NCBI GenBank assembly: GCA_934699585.1
Contig: CAKUWY010000017.1
Coordinates: 7,582 to 71,581 of the forward strand
Source: an uncultured Fibrobacter sp.
GTDB lineage: Bacteria; Fibrobacterota; Fibrobacteria; Fibrobacterales; Fibrobacteraceae
DNA: 64,000 bases
Direction: 5' to 3'
The position numbers and the translations under genes were made by a program. Each line of letters opens with the position of its first letter. The first letter of the stretch is position 1. Shown here piece after piece: positions 8,815 to 16,064 of this stretch. The notes under the pieces are model-generated. The model was not told the DNA's origin. It did no database searches and was given only the letters and a program-made list of their open reading frames with translations.

Positions 8815-9203
8815 TTTGAGGTGTGGGGTCGTGCCTTCGGCTCTTTGAGGTGTGAGGTATGAGCAATAAAGGTAAGAATCATCTTTCTTGTAGCAACAAC
8901 TTTTGAACTTAAATCTTCAAAACAGAGTTCATCAATATAATTCAAGTCATGTGCTAATTGAAGCTGATATTCTACTTCAGTGGACGAACCCACAGCAATT
9001 TGCAAGAATTGATTAAATTCTGCCTGAGTTTTTCGGCCACAACCCTCTGCAATATTTGTCGGAATGGAAGCGGATGCCCTTCTTATTTGAGAAGTCAAGC
9101 CATAGAGTTCGTCCTTCGGGAAAAATTTTCCCGAAACTTGATAAACGTCTAATGTAAGGGCATGCCCTCGTTTCCAGATTTCAAGCGAACGAAAATCTCT
9201 CAT
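8811..9203 (-). CDS. four-helix-bundle protein (S23/TIGR02436 family)
   Basis: This 130-residue protein matches the family found in 23S rRNA intervening sequences and as free-standing genes: FRSLEIWKRGHALTLDVY at the start, FPKDELYGLTSQIRRASASIPTNIAEG in the middle, and SSTEVEYQL later. The molecular role is not established. The last 15 or so residues (SHLKEPKARPHTSK) are encoded by an ACCTCAAAG-type dispersed repeat, so the frame has been extended through repeat DNA into a 4-base overlap with the LolC/E-type gene. Both flanks are repeat-rich, which suggests insertion between lysS and the permease gene. Confidence 0.85.
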   Translation of the reverse strand: MRDFRSLEIWKRGHALTLDVYQVSGKFFPKDELYGLTSQIRRASASIPTNIAEGCGRKTQAEFNQFLQIAVGSSTEVEYQLQLAHDLNYIDELCFEDLSSKVVATRKMILTFIAHTSHLKEPKARPHTSK

Positions 9204-9284
9204 ATCGGATTCCTCAAAGGGGCTTTAGGCCCGACCTCATACCTCAAAGCGACACCGCAGGTGGAGCGACCTCACACCGCGAAG
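9204..9284. repeat. 'ACCTCAAAG...CGACCTCA' dispersed repeats downstream of lysS
   Basis: Two tandem units of the ACCTCAAAG-palindrome-GACCTCA design, with the cores GGGGCTTTAGGCCC and CACCGCAGGTG, fill the space between lysS and the four-helix-bundle gene. The GAAGCTACGCTTC palindrome that follows overlaps the lysS stop codon and may help termination. Confidence 0.65.
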
Positions 9285-10790
9285 CTACGCTTCGGGCTTC
9301 ATCAGCGGGAACAGCTGCACATCTCTAATGGTCTGTTGGTTCGTAAGCAGCATAACCATGCGGTCGATACCGAAGCCCACGCCACCGGTAGGAGGCAGGC
9401 CAGATTCGATAGCATGCATGAAGTTTTCGTCCATCGGGTGGGTTTCGCCTTCGCCACCGCGGCCGCGGCGCACCTGGTCTTCCAGGAGCTCACGCTGACG
9501 GATGGGGTCGTTCAGTTCGGTATAGGCGTTGCCCAGTTCCCAGCCGTTAGCGTAGGGCTCGAACTGTTCGATAAGGCCTTCGATGGTACGGTGCTTTTTG
9601 CAGAGCGGAGTACTTTCGGTGGGCATATCCTTGATGAAGGTCGGCTGGATGAGCTTGTCTTCCACGGTGAGCTCGAACAGTTCGAGGATACCGCGGCCGC
9701 GGCTGAATTCGCCGTCCAGGTGTCCGCCCAATTCTTCCATCTTGGCCTTGATTTCGTCGTCGCTCATGTCGTTCACCTTAAGGCCGCCGAACTTTTCGAT
9801 GGCTTCAATCATGCTGTAGCGGGGCCACGGGGCCTTGAAGTCGATTTCCTTACCCTGGTATTCAATCTTGGTGGTGCCGTTGGCGGCAATGCAAGCGCGT
9901 TCGTAGATGTTTTCGAAGTGCACCATCATGTCGTTGTAGTCGGCATAGGCTTCGTAGAATTCGAGGCCAGTGAATTCCGGGCTATGGGTACGGTCCATGC
10001 CTTCATTACGGAAGTTCTTCGAGAATTCGAAAACCTTTTCCATACCGCCCACGATGCAGCGTTTCAGGTAAAGTTCCGGAGCCACGCGTAGGTAGAGCGT
10101 CATGTCGCAAGCGTTGTGGTGCGTGGTGAACGGACGGGCGTTTGCGCCGCCGTAAATCGGCTGGAGCGTCGGAGTTTCGACTTCAATGAATCCCTTTTCG
10201 ATCAAGTATTCGCGGATGGCCTGCAAAATCTTGAAACGCTTGATGAACACGTCCTTCACATCATCGTTCAAGGCCATGTCGATGTAACGCTGGCGGTAGC
10301 GTGTATCCACGTCGGCAAATTCATTGAATACAACCTTGTTGCCGTTTTCATCGATCTTTTCCTTGGCGACCGGAAGCGGGCGCACAGCCTTACTGAGCAT
10401 GGTCACCTTCTTCACGTGCACGGAGTATTCGCCCGTCTGCGTTTCGAACATGAAACCGTTTACGCCTATAAAGTCACCCAAGTCGGTCATCTTGACGATT
10501 TCGTAGTTTTCTTCGCCCACTTCGTCGCGGGCCACCACCACCTGGAGGCGGCCATAGCGATCCTTCAGGTGCATAAAGCACATTTTGCCCTTACGGTTAA
10601 AGCGAACCACGCGGCCAGCAAATGCAACTTCTTCACCAGAGGCCATCAGGGCAGCCTTGTTTTCTTTCAAAACCTTGGAATCGTGCGTACGGTTGAACTT
10701 GTGCGGATAAGCCTCCACACCCATTTCCTTGAACTTCGCAAGCTTCGCGAGGCGAGCCTGCACCTGGTCATTCATGTCTTGCATTGCCAT
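9285..10790 (-). CDS. lysS: lysyl-tRNA synthetase (class II)
   Basis: This 501-residue protein charges tRNA-Lys. It has an N-terminal OB-fold anticodon-binding domain (AGRVVRFNRKGKMCFMHLKD) and a class II catalytic core: motif 2 region FRNEGMDRTHSPEFTGLEFYEAY and motif 3 GFGIDRMVMLLTN. I chose ATG 10790 because an AAAGGA ribosome site lies just upstream and the longer frame adds only poorly conserved residues. The length is close to that of E. coli LysS. Confidence 0.96.
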   Translation of the reverse strand: MAMQDMNDQVQARLAKLAKFKEMGVEAYPHKFNRTHDSKVLKENKAALMASGEEVAFAGRVVRFNRKGKMCFMHLKDRYGRLQVVVARDEVGEENYEIVKMTDLGDFIGVNGFMFETQTGEYSVHVKKVTMLSKAVRPLPVAKEKIDENGNKVVFNEFADVDTRYRQRYIDMALNDDVKDVFIKRFKILQAIREYLIEKGFIEVETPTLQPIYGGANARPFTTHHNACDMTLYLRVAPELYLKRCIVGGMEKVFEFSKNFRNEGMDRTHSPEFTGLEFYEAYADYNDMMVHFENIYERACIAANGTTKIEYQGKEIDFKAPWPRYSMIEAIEKFGGLKVNDMSDDEIKAKMEELGGHLDGEFSRGRGILELFELTVEDKLIQPTFIKDMPTESTPLCKKHRTIEGLIEQFEPYANGWELGNAYTELNDPIRQRELLEDQVRRGRGGEGETHPMDENFMHAIESGLPPTGGVGFGIDRMVMLLTNQQTIRDVQLFPLMKPEA

Positions 10791-10838
10791 AATAGGATCC
10801 TTTAAATTTTTACGGCGAAAATTTAGAAATTTCATCTC

Positions 10839-10951
10839 TACGTCATGCCCGATCCAGTCGGGCATCTCCCTTTTATTAGGGTATAAACCCTTCAAAAATA
10901 GAAGATTCCCGCCTTGATTCGACTTCGCTCACCACAGGTCGCGGGAATGAC
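10839..10951. repeat. two REP-like palindromes upstream of lysS
   Basis: The first, ATGCCCGA..TCGGGCAT, lies at about 10844-10865. The second is a 48-base element at 10904-10951 with the arms ATTCCCGC and GCGGGAAT and a central GACTTCGCTCACCACAGGTC. A copy differing at only three of 48 positions lies inside hemA at 51545-51592. The 196-base gap between the peptide ATPase and lysS holds nothing else recognisable. Confidence 0.85.
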
Positions 10952-10986
10952 AATATAAATCGCGGAAACAACAGTTTAAGGGGAAA

Positions 10987-11979
10987 TTAAATTTTGAAAC
11001 AATAGGCTTCGTGGGTGCCGACCTTGACGCAGGGCGGGACTTCTGCCGTTAGGCAAGGCCTGTCACACAATTCACAGCGGTCCGCAAAGCGGCAGCCCTG
11101 TACAAAATCCCTGGCATGGGGCACTTGGCCCGGAATAGAGCGCAGGGTTCCTAGATCTTCGTGGCTCTCGGGAATGGCCGAGAGGAGCCCTCGGGTATAG
11201 GGGTGCATAGGCGAAGAGATAACTTCGCTAGTGGCCCCTATCTCAACAACACGGCCGGCATACATCACAGCCATGCGTTCTGCATACTGGGAAACGATTC
11301 CCATGTTGTGGGTAATCAAGAGCACCGCCGTCCCTGTAGTTTTGGCCAAGTCCTTCAGCACTGCAAGAACCTGTGCCTGGACGGTCACATCCAGGGCCGT
11401 AGTAGGTTCGTCGGCGATAATCAGCTTGGGTTTCGGGAGTAGCGCCATCACAATGCAGATACGCTGGAGCATGCCGCCCGAAAGTTCGTGGGGGTACGAA
11501 TCAAGTACACGGTCAATGTCCTTGAAGCCCGCCAGAGCAAGCATGTCCCGGATTTCGGACATGGAATCGGCGCACTTCCTTTCACAGAACCTGAACACTT
11601 CCAAGAGCTGTTTCTTGATAGTCAGTACCGGATTCAAGGCCTGCATGGGCTCCTGGAAAATACAGGATATTTCGGAGCCGCGAACCCGCTGCATCTCCTT
11701 CAGGGAAATTTTAGTCAGGTCAACCGTTTCACCGCCATCACGACGCAACAGCACAGAGCCTCCGACCACCTTCGCCGAAGGCGTGGGCAAGAGCCGCAAA
11801 ATGGCCATGGCGGTAACGCTCTTGCCGCAACCGGACTCCCCCACCAAGGCAAAGAATTCTCCGTCGTCAATATAAAAGCTGATCCGGTCCGTTACCTGGA
11901 CGGGTGTTGCCGCAGGTTCACCATTTTTGTGATGACCGAATGCGACAGACAGGTCGTTTATATCAAGCAGGTGTGACAT
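10987..11979 (-). CDS. oligopeptide/dipeptide ABC transporter ATPase (OppD/DppD type)
   Basis: This 330-residue protein has Walker A GESGCGKS, Q-loop CIFQEPMQALNP, signature LSGGMLQR, Walker B LIIADEPTTALD and the switch His in LLITHNMG. The C-terminal tail has the cysteine-bearing oligo/dipeptide extension (CRFADRCELCDRPC). It powers peptide import. Only this ATPase and one permease (12089-13168) are here; a second ATPase, the other permease and the binding protein are missing from the window. Confidence 0.93.
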   Translation of the reverse strand: MSHLLDINDLSVAFGHHKNGEPAATPVQVTDRISFYIDDGEFFALVGESGCGKSVTAMAILRLLPTPSAKVVGGSVLLRRDGGETVDLTKISLKEMQRVRGSEISCIFQEPMQALNPVLTIKKQLLEVFRFCERKCADSMSEIRDMLALAGFKDIDRVLDSYPHELSGGMLQRICIVMALLPKPKLIIADEPTTALDVTVQAQVLAVLKDLAKTTGTAVLLITHNMGIVSQYAERMAVMYAGRVVEIGATSEVISSPMHPYTRGLLSAIPESHEDLGTLRSIPGQVPHARDFVQGCRFADRCELCDRPCLTAEVPPCVKVGTHEAYCFKI

Positions 11980-11984
11980 GGTCA

Positions 11985-12075
11985 GTGGTTGGTGGTTAGT
12001 GGTTAGTGGTTAGTATGAGGAATGAGATGTGGAGTGTGGAATGTGAAATTTTTTCCTTAATTCTTAATTACACAT
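11985..12075. repeat. heptanucleotide repeat tract
   Basis: GTGGTTA is repeated at 7-base steps, then grades into GGAATGAG/ATGTGGA units and on into TTACACA units. The tract lies in the 109-base gap between the YejE-like permease and the peptide ATPase gene. Confidence 0.75.
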
Positions 12076-12088
12076 TTCTCATTACACA

Positions 12089-13168
12089 CTATTCATACCG
12101 GTCTCCCGACTTCGGATCCATGGCGTCACGGACGCCCTCTCCAACAAATGTGGTGAGCAACAGAGTAATGAAAAGTGCAGCGACGGTGCTTACAGAAATC
12201 CATGGTGCGTAAAGGTTGTTCAGCCCCTGGCTCATGAGTTCGCCCCAGCTGGGCGTAGGCGGTTGCAACCCAAAGCCCAAAAAATCAAGGGATGTCAGGC
12301 TTCCGATACCGCCAATCAAGGTAAAGGGGAATAGCGTCACCACAGGGGTCAATGCGTTTGGCAAGATTTCCTTGAAAAAGATATGCCTGTGCCCAAGGCC
12401 CAGGACCTTTGCCGACTGCACATAGGTCATATTGCGGAGTTTCAGGAATTCGCCGCGCATGTAATAGCTCAAGGAAATCCAGTTGAAAGCCGCCATAATC
12501 ACAATCAACAACCAGAAACTGCGGCCATAAATGCTGCCGATCAAAATCACGATGTAGAGCATGGGGAGCGACGACCAGATTTCGATCATGCGCTGCATTC
12601 CGGTATCCCAGAACTTGCCCAGATACCCCTGGATACCGCCAATGACGATGCCGAGGAAAGTTCCCAAAATGGTGAGAAACAAACTGAACGAAATACAAAT
12701 GCGGAACCCGTGAATCAGGCGGGCAAGCACATCGCGACCGTTGCTGTCGGTACCAAGCCAATGGCGGGAACTGGGGGCAAATGGCGGAGCGCCTTCTTCT
12801 GTCAAGTCCGCCTTCAAAGGATCGTGGGCAATGGGCGGCATCAGGGCCCACATCTCGGGGCAGCCCCCTGCCTTCGTGTAACCTTCCGCCGCTTCTTCTT
12901 CGCATTCACGAACGTCGGCAAAAAGCTTGCCGTAATCCGCTTCGGTCTGGTAATCGCCGCCAAAATCCTGCTCGCTGTAACGCACGAAGGCTGGGAAATA
13001 GCTCTTGCCGTTGTACTTCAGGTACAGCGGTTCGTCGTTTACCGTCCAGGGGCTTGTCAGCGAAAGAAGGTAGGCCACCACCAGCACCACCAGCGACACG
13101 AAGGCCCGCTCGTTCCTATAAAAGCGGAGCAAGCGGTTCTTGGTCTCTGTGGTAATACGGATGTGCAT
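12089..13168 (-). CDS. yejE: peptide ABC transporter permease, YejE-like
   Basis: This 359-residue inner-membrane protein has an N-terminal membrane segment and a periplasmic insert with the YejE-like sequence DEPLYLKYNGKSYFPAF and FGGDYQTEADY. A BPD_transp_1 domain with several membrane segments follows (LGTDSNGRDVLARLIHG; EAA-like KVLGLGHRHIFFKEILPNALTP). YejE works with YejA, YejB and YejF in uptake of oligopeptides such as microcin C. I chose ATG 13168; codons further upstream would come from a REP-like palindrome. The ATPase gene follows about 110 bases later. Confidence 0.88.
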   Translation of the reverse strand: MHIRITTETKNRLLRFYRNERAFVSLVVLVVAYLLSLTSPWTVNDEPLYLKYNGKSYFPAFVRYSEQDFGGDYQTEADYGKLFADVRECEEEAAEGYTKAGGCPEMWALMPPIAHDPLKADLTEEGAPPFAPSSRHWLGTDSNGRDVLARLIHGFRICISFSLFLTILGTFLGIVIGGIQGYLGKFWDTGMQRMIEIWSSLPMLYIVILIGSIYGRSFWLLIVIMAAFNWISLSYYMRGEFLKLRNMTYVQSAKVLGLGHRHIFFKEILPNALTPVVTLFPFTLIGGIGSLTSLDFLGFGLQPPTPSWGELMSQGLNNLYAPWISVSTVAALFITLLLTTFVGEGVRDAMDPKSGDRYE

Positions 13169-13208
13169 GACGAGGGATAATATAATTTTTATTGCAGGAA
13201 GAAAAGGA

Positions 13209-13236
13209 GATGCCCGCACAAGGCGGGCATGACAAT
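13209..13236. repeat. REP-like palindrome
   Basis: GATGCCCGC and GCGGGCATGAC form a short hairpin in the 105-base gap between the metal permease stop and yejE. It may act as a terminator for the permease gene, but no T run follows. Confidence 0.75.
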
Positions 13237-13273
13237 CGGGGGTTGGCGGGTATGACGATTTAAGACTGGCTGC

Positions 13274-14734
13274 TCAAACTCGGCCGCCGAATTCGAATCC
13301 GGCGTCTTCAACAGCCTTTTTCAGGGCAGACTCGTCCACATCGTGCTCGTCGTGCCATTCCACACGGAGTTCCTTGCTGGCCACGTCGGCGACAGCGGAT
13401 TCCACACCGTCCAATAGCCGGGCCGCCTTCTCCACACAGGCCTTGCAGTGGCTACAACTCATGCCCAAAACCCGATAAACGCACTCGACAGGTTCCTCGT
13501 GTTCGTGTTCACATTCGCAATGTTCATGACCGTCGCAATGTGATTCGGCTGGCTCACCAACCTCGCTATGGTCGTGCCCACATTCACAGCAGGTCCCTGA
13601 GCCTGTCGAAGGGCCATGGCAACCGCAACCCTTGTGGGCAAACTTCGCGTAAATCATAAGCGCCGCCAAGAGCACCGCGCAAGCGTAATCAAACACGCCT
13701 AGCGCCCCATGCCCGTGACATTCAACAGAACCGTGAGGGAGCATGGCAGAAAGGAAGGTATCCATAAAGAACATATCTACGACAAAGCCAAAGAACATGG
13801 CCCCGAAGGCGATGGAGGCCAGGTATGCAAAAAGGGTACGCCTACCGAAGGCCTTTCCCACCACCAGCATGCTGGCTATACTTGTGGCAGGCCCCGCCAT
13901 CAACAGCACCAGGGCAGCCCCCGGGGTAATGCCTTTAGCCACTAGCGCCAAGGCCAGCGGAATGGAACCCGTCGCACAGGTATACATGGGCATGGCAAGC
14001 ACCAGCACCACCAGCATGCAAAGCAGCGGGTATTCGTGCAAGAACAAGAAAAAGTCGTCGGGCACAAAGGCCGCAATCAAGGCTCCAAGCAGAAGACCTA
14101 TAACAAGCCACTTGCTCACGTCCCCCACCATGTTCACGAAGCCGTATTCAAAAGTCCCTTTGACCTTTTGCGCAAAGGACGCCTTTTCATGATGGTCAGG
14201 GTCTTCGTGCCCGCAAGAGCAACGGCCCTCTTCACAGTCGCAATGCCCATGACCGTGGTGTTCATGCTCATGAGATTCTCCGATGACCGCAACACCTGTT
14301 TCCGGCTCGTTTTTGGTCACCAAATTCGTGAACACACCGCCAAGCATAGCCGTCACAAAGGCTGCTATGGGGCGAAGCACCGCAAAGGGCCCGCCCAGAA
14401 GCGAATAAGTCGCCAAAATGGAATCCACACCTGTGGCAGGCGTCGAAATCAGAAAACTGACGCTGGCCCCCTTGCTGGCCCCTTCCCGCCGGAGTGCGAT
14501 AGAAGTGGGAATCACGCCGCAACTGCATATAGGGAGCGGCACACCGAACAGGGCAGACCAAAGCACCGACTTGAAATTCGGCTTGGAAATCTTGGGCACG
14601 TACAGGTGGTTCGGCACCCACACATGCAAGATTCCCGCCAGCAGAAAGCCCAGCAGCAAAAACGGGGCCATCTCTGAAAAAAGCGTTACAAATTGCCAAA
14701 AAAACTTCTCGACTATTTCGACAAAGGCGGACAT
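13274..14734 (-). CDS. metal efflux permease (SO_0444/ArsP-like) with His-rich loop and HMA domain
   Basis: This 486-residue membrane protein has two permease halves. The first has the motif GVPLPICSCGVIPTSIALR and the second TCATGSIPLALALVAKG. The loop between them is rich in His and Cys (HEHEHHGHGHCDCEEG), and a C-terminal heavy-metal-associated domain carries GMSCSHCKAC (CxxC). This matches the SO_0444-type Cu/Zn efflux family. ATG 14734 is preceded by AAGGGAG inside the end of arsR. A REP-like element adds GPSTGSGT in frame near residue 380. The upstream repressor has a zinc-type site, so zinc is the likeliest substrate; that is an inference. Confidence 0.88.
   Translation of the reverse strand: MSAFVEIVEKFFWQFVTLFSEMAPFLLLGFLLAGILHVWVPNHLYVPKISKPNFKSVLWSALFGVPLPICSCGVIPTSIALRREGASKGASVSFLISTPATGVDSILATYSLLGGPFAVLRPIAAFVTAMLGGVFTNLVTKNEPETGVAVIGESHEHEHHGHGHCDCEEGRCSCGHEDPDHHEKASFAQKVKGTFEYGFVNMVGDVSKWLVIGLLLGALIAAFVPDDFFLFLHEYPLLCMLVVLVLAMPMYTCATGSIPLALALVAKGITPGAALVLLMAGPATSIASMLVVGKAFGRRTLFAYLASIAFGAMFFGFVVDMFFMDTFLSAMLPHGSVECHGHGALGVFDYACAVLLAALMIYAKFAHKGCGCHGPSTGSGTCCECGHDHSEVGEPAESHCDGHEHCECEHEHEEPVECVYRVLGMSCSHCKACVEKAARLLDGVESAVADVASKELRVEWHDEHDVDESALKKAVEDAGFEFGGRV
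13592..13615. repeat. in-frame REP-like fragment inside the metal permease gene
   Basis: The segment CCCTGAGCCTGTCGAAGGG is a known type of dispersed genomic repeat. Here it is read in frame as GPSTGSGT between two Cys/His-rich stretches, where extra residues should be tolerated. Confidence 0.65.
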
Positions 14735-14735
14735 T

Positions 14736-15059
14736 TTATACTCCCTTCTTGTGCATAATGTGAGCAAGGCCCGTATTGAAAATCAGGCCGATGTGCTCGT
14801 CGTCCAAAGCATAAAAAACGGTGCGACCTACCCTGCGGGGTTTCACCAGGCCTGCCGTTCTCAAGATCCTGAGCTGGTGGCTTACCGCCGACTGCCCCAG
14901 TTGCAGTTTTTCTGCTATCTCGTTTACCGAAATCTCCCCCGAAAGGAGAATCTCGATAATGCGGATACGGGTGGTATCCCCGAAAAACTTGAAGAATTCG
15001 GACAGCTCAAAAAGGGTGTCCAATGAAAGCGGTTTGTCGTTATATGAACAATCATTCAT
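14736..15059 (-). CDS. ArsR/SmtB-family zinc-type repressor
   Basis: This winged-helix repressor (107 residues from ATG 15059) has a recognition helix around ISVNEIAEKLQLGQSAVSHQLRILR. The last helix carries D-x-H-x10-H-x2-H (DEH ... HIMH), the alpha-5 zinc site of SmtB/CzrA. No alpha-3 cysteine pair is seen, so zinc is favoured over arsenic or cadmium. The frame stays open up to ATG 15158 (140 residues). However, a good promoter and an SmtB-like operator lie inside that extension and place the transcription start at about ATG 15059, suggesting a leaderless message. The efflux permease starts one base after this stop codon. Confidence 0.85.
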   Translation of the reverse strand: MNDCSYNDKPLSLDTLFELSEFFKFFGDTTRIRIIEILLSGEISVNEIAEKLQLGQSAVSHQLRILRTAGLVKPRRVGRTVFYALDDEHIGLIFNTGLAHIMHKKGV

Positions 15060-15061
15060 AT
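15042..15061. promoter_or_regulatory. SmtB/CzrA-like operator
   Basis: The perfect arms ATATGAA and TTCATAT are separated by CAATCA. The TGAA-N6-TTCA core matches the operator layout of zinc-sensing ArsR proteins such as SmtB. It covers the predicted transcription start, so repressor binding would block its own operon. Confidence 0.7.
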
Positions 15062-15066
15062 TTTCA

Positions 15067-15095
15067 TATATAGAAACATTCATCTGTTTTGGCAA
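15067..15095 (-). promoter_or_regulatory. sigma-70-type promoter for arsR and the metal permease
   Basis: TTGCCA at 15095-15090 and TATATA at 15072-15067 are separated by exactly 17 bases on the minus strand. The predicted start of transcription is at about 15060, inside the operator. Confidence 0.55.
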
Positions 15096-15214
15096 GGTAC
15101 CCACCCGCTTTGTGATTTCCATCACGTTCTCAACAGCCTTTATGGACAATTTATCCATGAAAAACGCCGATTTTTTAAAATTTTGACCGATTTATAAAGG
15201 TATTTTTGTTGTTG

Positions 15215-16033
15215 ATGATGAATTTTTCCGACACCCCGGACTACCGGGACTATCTGAAAGAGTACTACGACCGCAGAAAGTCGGAGATGCCCCTGTATAG
15301 CTATCGCATGATGGGCGACAAGCTGGGGCTGGATTCTAGTTACCTGTACAGGGTCCTCCAAAAAAAACAGCACCTTCCCGCTCACGCCCTCCCCGCCGCC
15401 AAAGAAATTCTCTCTCTCTCGGGCAGGCAGGCAGAATATTTTGAACTGCTCTATTCCGCAGCCGTCACCAAGGACAAGAACAAACGGGAAGAGCTGATGG
15501 CCAAGGCCCTCTCTCTCCGTGACGTACACCTCCACAGCCTGCAGCAGGCTGAACTGAAGCTTCTGGAAAACTGGTGGATTCCTGCCGTGCGCGCCTACCT
15601 GGAACTGAACGGTGGCGTGGTAAACCTGAAGCAAATCGCCAAGGACATTTGTCCTCCCATTACCGAAGAACAGGCCAAGGAAGCCATCGACACCCTGCTG
15701 GAGGTTGGGCTTGTCAAGAAGATGGCCTCGGGCAAGCTGGCCCTGACCGACGCCCACCTGACCGTCGGTGGCCCTGAGAAGAAAACTGCCGTCCGCAAGT
15801 TTCAGAGGCAGATTCTAGGACTGGCTGCCGATTCTCTGAATAACACCCCCGTAGAAGAGCGAAACATTTCCACCCTGACCCTTTCCGTAGATCAAGCCTG
15901 CTTCAACGACCTGGGGGACATGCTCAAGGAATTCCGCCGTCTGGTCCAGAAAAGGGTGGACGGGGTCAAAAATCCTGACAGGGTAATGCAACTTTCCATG
16001 GCTTTTTTCCCTGTAGCCCACAAAAACAAATAA
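15215..16033 (+). CDS. TIGR02147-family regulator
   Basis: This protein of about 272 residues belongs to a family expanded in Fibrobacter (TIGR02147, with a DUF4423-like C-terminal part). The N-terminus reads DYRDYLKEYYDRRK, followed by a helix-turn-helix-like part (YRMMGDKLGLDSSYLYRVLQKK) that should bind DNA. The middle contains a second winged-helix-like stretch (EAIDTLLEVGLVKK), and the end has RNISTLTLSVD. ATG 15215 gives the family's usual N-terminus; TTG 15206 has better spacing from AAAGG and remains possible. The gene lies directly upstream of a lipoprotein gene, a pairing that suggests a shared function. The ligand is unknown. Confidence 0.85.
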   Translation: MMNFSDTPDYRDYLKEYYDRRKSEMPLYSYRMMGDKLGLDSSYLYRVLQKKQHLPAHALPAAKEILSLSGRQAEYFELLYSAAVTKDKNKREELMAKALSLRDVHLHSLQQAELKLLENWWIPAVRAYLELNGGVVNLKQIAKDICPPITEEQAKEAIDTLLEVGLVKKMASGKLALTDAHLTVGGPEKKTAVRKFQRQILGLAADSLNNTPVEERNISTLTLSVDQACFNDLGDMLKEFRRLVQKRVDGVKNPDRVMQLSMAFFPVAHKNK

Positions 16034-16064
16034 AATAAGGTATATTAAGGGTTACAGGACGAAG

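Noticed and set aside
8811..9203. Avd-type accessory protein of a diversity-generating retroelement
   Set aside because: The fold family is related, but there is no reverse transcriptase, template repeat or variable repeat in the window.
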